36,174 bases of DNA from an uncultured Amphritea sp. (GTDB taxonomy: Bacteria > Pseudomonadota > Gammaproteobacteria > Pseudomonadales > Balneatricaceae): assembly GCF_937127095.1 (NCBI RefSeq), contig NZ_CAKZLP010000043.1, positions 1-36,174 of the forward strand, in the 5' to 3' direction. A model generated the notes under the pieces. It was not told the origin of the DNA, did not search any database, and saw nothing but the letters and a program-made list of their open reading frames with translations. Positions 32,573 through 36,174 of the stretch are shown here, piece after piece. The translations under genes and the position numbers were made by a program. Every line of letters starts with the position of its first letter. Within the stretch, counting starts at the first letter, position 1.

Positions 32573-33760
32573 ATGAAGTTAAGTGATGTAGTAATTGTTG
32601 ATGGAGTACGGACTGCCATCGGTGCTTTTGGCGGCAGTCTGTCGGGGTTGTCTCCGGCGGAGCTGGGAACAGCGGCAGCCACTGAGGCGATCCGTCGTTC
32701 AGCGATACCCGCTGCAGATTTTGACCATGCGCTGTTTGGCCATATTATCACCACGGCCCCAGAGGATGCTTATTTGTCCCGGCATATTGCTCTGAATGCG
32801 GGTCTGCCGGAATCGTCAGCAGCCGTTAATGTTAATCGCCTGTGCGGCTCTTCGGTACAGTCGGTTATCTCCGCCGCTCAGTTACTGGTGATGGGAGACA
32901 GTAAGATTGCCCTGGCGGGAGGTGCCGAGAGTATGAGTCGTGGGGCATATCTGATACCGGCTGCCCGAAATGGAGCCCGGATGGGTGACAGCAATATTGT
33001 GGATATGACGCTGGGGATTCTCAGTGACCCGTTCGGTAGCGGCCATATGGGGATCACCGCAGAGAATGTTGCTGCACAGCAGGGTTATTGCCGGGAGGAT
33101 CTGGACCGGTTTGCTGAGGAGAGTCACCGCCGCGCTTGTACTGCGATCAAAAACGGCTATTTCCGGGAACAGATCGTCCCGGTAATGGTAAAACAGGGTC
33201 GTAAGGAGTTTGTTTTTGACACGGATGAACATCCCCGGGCAGACACGACTATGGCGAGTCTGGCAAAACTACGGCCCGCATTTAAGCAAGATGGCATCGT
33301 CACCCCAGGCAATGCCTCGGGCCTCAATGATGGTGCTGCAGCATTGGTCATGACCACCATGGAAGAAACCCAACGCAGGGGACTGGCACCCCGCTGCCGT
33401 ATTCTCAGTTATGCTTTTGCCGGTGTAGCCCCGGCACTGATGGGGCTGGGGCCGGTACCAGCCGTTAAGCAAGCACTAAACAATGCCGGGCTGAACATGC
33501 AGGATATCGATGTGATTGAGTCCAATGAAGCGTTTGCCGCTCAGGCGATGGCGGTAACAGATCTATTGGGTATGCCTGTGGATAAAGTGAATCCGAATGG
33601 AGGTGCCGTAGCATTGGGACACCCGGTTGGTGCGACGGGGTCTATGCTTATTGTAAAAACGATGTCCGAACTGGACCGCACCGGGGGCTGCTATGGACTG
33701 GTCACGATGTGCATCGGTGGAGGACAGGGGATAGCGCTGATTATTGAACGGCTAATGTAA
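32573..33760 (+). CDS. Thiolase (acetyl-CoA C-acyltransferase)
   Basis: This 395-residue thiolase carries the nucleophilic C91 (NRLCGSSVQS), H350 (ALGHPVGATGS) and the acid-base C380 (CIGGGQG), the complete catalytic set. It would cleave a 3-ketoacyl-CoA to acetyl-CoA and a shortened acyl-CoA, completing the beta-oxidation-like route begun by the neighbouring genes. Length is typical for the degradative/biosynthetic thiolase family. It is the last gene of the operon; no clear intrinsic terminator follows. Confidence 0.95.
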   Translation: MKLSDVVIVDGVRTAIGAFGGSLSGLSPAELGTAAATEAIRRSAIPAADFDHALFGHIITTAPEDAYLSRHIALNAGLPESSAAVNVNRLCGSSVQSVISAAQLLVMGDSKIALAGGAESMSRGAYLIPAARNGARMGDSNIVDMTLGILSDPFGSGHMGITAENVAAQQGYCREDLDRFAEESHRRACTAIKNGYFREQIVPVMVKQGRKEFVFDTDEHPRADTTMASLAKLRPAFKQDGIVTPGNASGLNDGAAALVMTTMEETQRRGLAPRCRILSYAFAGVAPALMGLGPVPAVKQALNNAGLNMQDIDVIESNEAFAAQAMAVTDLLGMPVDKVNPNGGAVALGHPVGATGSMLIVKTMSELDRTGGCYGLVTMCIGGGQGIALIIERLM

Positions 33761-34228
33761 CATTATGGAGTGTACCGTTCGCTTTGGCGCGTTTGTATGG
33801 CTAACGGTTCACTTCGGTCAATATCAGTAAAGGCCCTGGCAAACCAATCTTAAATATCAGCCATTCCAGGTTTGCTTACTGATATCCTGCCTGGCCCGCT
33901 ACTTATGAGCCAGGTTAGTGTTGGCAGCATGATCCCTGACGAGCTGGACAATGGCGTTTTCTGGCTGCAGGCCAGGGTCATGGCTTTCAGCGCTTGAATA
34001 AAACGGCGTCGTTGACTCGGCTGGTCTGTTAAGTATGAAGCATTGAGAATGCTCACTTAAAGATTGGTGGCACCTGGATTAGGGGACAGGCTTGTGATGC
34101 CAGATGGATTCACCGGATGGTTACGTGTTAATGCGGCAGAGAAAGCGATAAGTGCAAAGGCCGCTGTTTGGTCAGTACCAAGAGGAAAGGCTGTTAGACT
34201 TGAACGTTTTTGATATTAATGACTTGTA
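33761..34228. other. Intergenic stretch with a transposase remnant beside the tRNA
   Basis: No intact gene is seen in 468 bp. A decayed transposase OrfA-like fragment lies on the minus strand at about 33880-34020. The remainder up to the tRNA shows nothing I can name. Confidence 0.6.
33880..34020 (-). mobile_element. IS66/IS3 OrfA-like transposase remnant
   Basis: On the minus strand one frame reads QRRRFIQALKAMTLAC. The next frame reads QPENAIVQLVRDHAANTNLAH, then K, a TAG stop (33899-33901) and RARQ. This matches the helix-turn-helix start of IS66/IS3-type OrfA proteins (RRRFxxEFKAxxV, QPGxSVAxLARDHGINxNLxHKWRRQ). The stop sits exactly where the conserved Trp of HKWR is expected, consistent with TGG to TAG. 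The frameshift, stop and lack of ends mark it as decayed. Assignment is from recalled family pattern. Confidence 0.6.
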
Positions 34229-34305
34229 TGGCGAGGATAGAGGGATTTGAACCCCCGACCTGCCCCTTAGGAGGGGGCTGCTCTATCCAGCTGAGCTATA
34301 TCCTC
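34229..34305 (-). tRNA. tRNA-Arg (anticodon CCU)
   Basis: The minus strand folds as a full cloverleaf: acceptor GAGGATA/TATCCTC, D arm GCTC/GAGC, anticodon stem GCCCC/GGGGC with loop CTCCTAA (anticodon CCT), T arm GGGGG-TTCAAAT-CCCTC, discriminator G and encoded CCA. It is 77 nt with CCA. The 3' end points toward the catabolic genes. This tRNA is a common integration site, but no second copy of its 3' end was noticed in the window. Confidence 0.97.
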
Positions 34306-34473
34306 ATACAAAGAAAAAGACGCCACTATAGATGCTTTTGGATTAAGTATTGATAACAACCCCTGTCTAATCATTATCAGGAGTGGCTTATTCGATCCGC
34401 TCGAGCTATAGGGAGACAGTGGCAGGGATTCTACTTGTTATGAGGTCTGAGGTCACGGGGAAATCAAAAAAAA

Positions 34474-34962
34474 TCAGGCTTTTCCAAGGCTGTTTTGCGC
34501 AGCATAATTACCTTTTCCACCGCTCTGATTGTAGAGAGTGTTTTTCTGGTTTTGTCCTCGGATGATGCCCATCAGTTGTTCCAGATTACGGCTATTGCGG
34601 GTAATGATAATCTCATTGCGCTTATTCTTATCATTCACCTGACGCAAAACGTGCTCCAGTTCACTCCAGTATGCAGTAAAGGACGTTGCTTCTGGTTCAC
34701 TTAACTGCGCTTTAAAGCTTTGTAGGCCCGCTTTGTCGGGGGTTATACCTGCGGAGATAAATAGTTGGTTGCGGGCCTGATTGTTTTCTTCGAGTTGTTG
34801 CAGGGTTTCGGTCTTCTTCTCGATTAATTCTTGTAACAGCCCAACGTCACGTTGTTGCAAAGCAATATACTCAGCCTCAAGAAAATCGTTCAGTGCCGTA
34901 AGAAAAGTTATGCCCTGAGTGGTCAGGGCATTTATTTTGTCGAGTGGCGGCAGGGCGGTCAC
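34474..34962 (-). CDS. flgN: FlgN-family flagellar export chaperone
   Basis: This 162-residue protein is almost entirely helical and charged, with heptad-like segments (LQELIEKKTETLQQLEENNQ), as in FlgN, the export chaperone for the hook-associated proteins FlgK and FlgL. It begins 7 bp after flgM on the same strand, the usual flgM-flgN pairing. The C-terminal tail (LYNQSGGKGNYAAQNSLGKA) resembles that of gammaproteobacterial FlgN proteins. A run of eight T follows the stop on the minus strand, but no good stem precedes it. Confidence 0.87.
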   Translation of the reverse strand: MTALPPLDKINALTTQGITFLTALNDFLEAEYIALQQRDVGLLQELIEKKTETLQQLEENNQARNQLFISAGITPDKAGLQSFKAQLSEPEATSFTAYWSELEHVLRQVNDKNKRNEIIITRNSRNLEQLMGIIRGQNQKNTLYNQSGGKGNYAAQNSLGKA

Positions 34963-34969
34963 AGTCAGA

Positions 34970-35287
34970 TTAGTCCAGCATGCTTTCTAACTGGAGCAGG
35001 CCGCGCGCGGTGCTTTCGTAGTTGATCTGATAGCTGCCATTATCAATGGCTGCTTTCAGTTCGGCTACTTTCTGTTCATTAACAGACGGGCCCTCGCTAA
35101 CGGCCTGGCCGACACTTTTCTGTATGGCTTGTGCTGCATCGCTGAAGCTGACACCTGACGATAGTGTGCCTTGTGGCGCCGTAGACGATTGCTGCGCTTT
35201 ACTCTCGGGCGCAGGCTGATTGCTTACCTTGGCACGAGAGTTAGCCGCCTGTGAAGAAGACGTTAAACCCGTGATATCAATAACCAT
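34970..35287 (-). CDS. flgM: FlgM, anti-sigma-28 factor
   Basis: This 105-residue protein starts MVIDITGLTSSSQ and has a disordered Ser/Ala/Gln-rich N-terminal half. The conserved C-terminal sigma-28-binding region includes VNEQKVAELKAAIDNGSYQI. FlgM holds FliA inactive until it is exported through the finished hook-basal body. A near-perfect sigma-28 promoter lies just upstream, fitting the known autoregulatory loop, and flgN follows at 7 bp. Confidence 0.95.
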   Translation of the reverse strand: MVIDITGLTSSSQAANSRAKVSNQPAPESKAQQSSTAPQGTLSSGVSFSDAAQAIQKSVGQAVSEGPSVNEQKVAELKAAIDNGSYQINYESTARGLLQLESMLD

Positions 35288-35317
35288 TTTCTGGTCCTCA
35301 TTCTGTTCTAGACACAG

Positions 35318-35344
35318 ATATCGGCGTGCCGATGTAAAACTTTA
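35318..35344 (-). promoter_or_regulatory. Sigma-28 (FliA) promoter of flgM-flgN
   Basis: On the minus strand TAAAGTTT (35344-35337) and GCCGATAT (35325-35318) are separated by exactly 11 bp. This matches the enteric FliA consensus TAAAGTTT-N11-GCCGATAA at 15 of 16 positions. The flgM start is 30 bp downstream. Confidence 0.93.
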
Positions 35345-35406
35345 ACAGTATTTGTAAAAATAATGCCCCGAGTATAGCAGCTCAGATATCGGCCTGCGAG
35401 CGACTG

Positions 35407-36129
35407 TTACTGGGTATTAACTGAGATAACACCCTGGCTTTTTACATATCCGTAGACTTTTTTTCCTGAGCGACTGTTAATAACAGTGATCTGCTCACCT
35501 AATGCGCCATCCTGTTCCGCTGTGCCCGTCATCCGGATGAGCATAGCCCCTTTGTTTGCCTCAATATAGACCAGGTCGCCTTTGCGTATCAGTAATTTTT
35601 TCTCCACCAGGGTTGGCGAGATTATCTGGTTCGCTGTAATCGCTCTTTTTATCTCTCTGCCGATCAGCTCTCCTGGATTCGTAAAATAGGGCGATGTCAG
35701 CCTGCGAGTATCAAACTCTTTGAGATAAATATCGGAGTCACCCAAAATGGTGCCTTTGCTTAACGCTCTGCTGGTTACGGCTACAGGTTGCCATTGTTCG
35801 ATGGTAGCGGTAATAAAAATGGCCCATGAAGGCTTGTCACAGACGGCCTTAATGGTTATTCGGGATGCCCTGCCGGGTGCATGAATAAAGGATATTGGGA
35901 GATTGCAGGTGCGCTTATCGAGTGTGCTGGCCAGAGGATTTACCCTGACCACGGTTCGCGACATCGGGTTGATTATCTGGTACTGATTTATCAGGTGTTG
36001 TTGTGCTTTTTGGGTGATAGAGTCTGATTCTGCAGCCAAAGTGCTCTTTACTGGCGCAGCTAACATAGCTATAAGTGTGATTATTGTGGAGAATATATAT
36101 AGTTTCACGCTTAATCCGGAAGTTCGCAT
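35407..36129 (-). CDS. flgA: FlgA, flagellar P-ring assembly chaperone
   Basis: This 240-residue periplasmic protein has a signal peptide (KLYIFSTIITLIAMLAAP, cleavage near LAAES) and a C-terminal SAF-type domain (SRALSKGTILGDSDIYLKEF through VYGYVKSQGVISV), as in FlgA, which assists FlgI P-ring assembly. The ATG at 36129 has no clear ribosome site; a GTG at 36108 directly before KLYIFS would give a more usual signal peptide. It is the first gene of the flgA-flgM-flgN block, and flgM has its own promoter 63 bp after the flgA stop. Confidence 0.92.
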   Translation of the reverse strand: MRTSGLSVKLYIFSTIITLIAMLAAPVKSTLAAESDSITQKAQQHLINQYQIINPMSRTVVRVNPLASTLDKRTCNLPISFIHAPGRASRITIKAVCDKPSWAIFITATIEQWQPVAVTSRALSKGTILGDSDIYLKEFDTRRLTSPYFTNPGELIGREIKRAITANQIISPTLVEKKLLIRKGDLVYIEANKGAMLIRMTGTAEQDGALGEQITVINSRSGKKVYGYVKSQGVISVNTQ

Positions 36130-36174
36130 TGCAACTCAGGTGGCAATGTTCAGGTAACGCTTAGTACAGAGAGC

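Noticed and set aside
34229..34260. Attachment-site duplicate of the tRNA-Arg 3' end inside the window
   Set aside because: Reading the rest of the window I found no second copy of the tRNA 3' sequence; any partner would lie outside.
35392..35399. Second GCCGATAT at the end of flgA, as another sigma-28 promoter
   Set aside because: No TAAAGTTT-like element is present 11 bp upstream; the sequence there is CAGTAACA.

Overview
The window looks like a chromosomal segment of a gammaproteobacterium, probably a marine Oceanospirillales-type organism (Neptunomonas, Amphritea or Marinobacterium-like). That placement is an inference from protein character, moderate GC content and a FlgA/FlgM/FlgN flagellar block with an enterobacterial-style sigma-28 promoter; no rRNA is present to confirm it.

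Positions 1-11949 hold an aerobic phenol/catechol meta-cleavage pathway. The 3' end of dmpL is followed by dmpM, dmpN, dmpO and dmpP (multicomponent phenol hydroxylase). Next come a separately promoted and terminated catechol 2,3-dioxygenase gene and a tightly overlapping operon for the 4-oxalocrotonate branch (dmpC, E, H, I, F, G), ending in pyruvate and acetyl-CoA. No dmpD-type hydrolase is visible. The operon continues into an SDR-like protein lacking its catalytic Ser and Lys. A fused double 4-OT-like tautomerase and a XylT/DmpQ-type [2Fe-2S] ferredoxin follow.

Positions 11965-19441 carry a CatM/BenM-like LysR gene on the minus strand. Divergent from it is an envelope module: YCF48-like lipoprotein, RND/MMPL transporter (split by an apparent 1-nt frameshift), DUF1302 outer-membrane protein and DUF1329 protein. 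The sequence shows three copies of one promoter/operator layout: a perfect ATAC-N7-GTAT site, a second degenerate site exactly 32 bp on, and a -10 element 59 bp on. They lie before the dioxygenase gene, before dmpC and before the envelope module. This ties the LysR protein to ring cleavage, the lower pathway and the envelope system as one local regulon.

Positions 19442-23961 encode a VanB-type reductase and a VanA-type Rieske oxygenase on opposite strands, with a DmpR/XylR-class sigma-54 activator between them. The activator keeps the zinc ligands of MopR/DmpR, but Arg replaces the His that contacts phenol. A sigma-54-like promoter precedes the oxygenase gene.

Positions 24000-27715 are sparser: a 59-aa small ORF, a six-unit 13-bp tandem repeat, a PAS-GGDEF diguanylate cyclase, an unrecognised lipoprotein and a decayed IS630-type transposase fragment. 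Positions 27716-33760 form an acyl-CoA catabolism locus: acyl-CoA ligase and AraC regulator on minus; SDR, acyl-CoA dehydrogenase and thiolase on plus. A second decayed transposase fragment (IS66/IS3 OrfA-like) lies beside tRNA-Arg(CCU). The flagellar genes flgA, flgM and flgN (minus strand) close the window.
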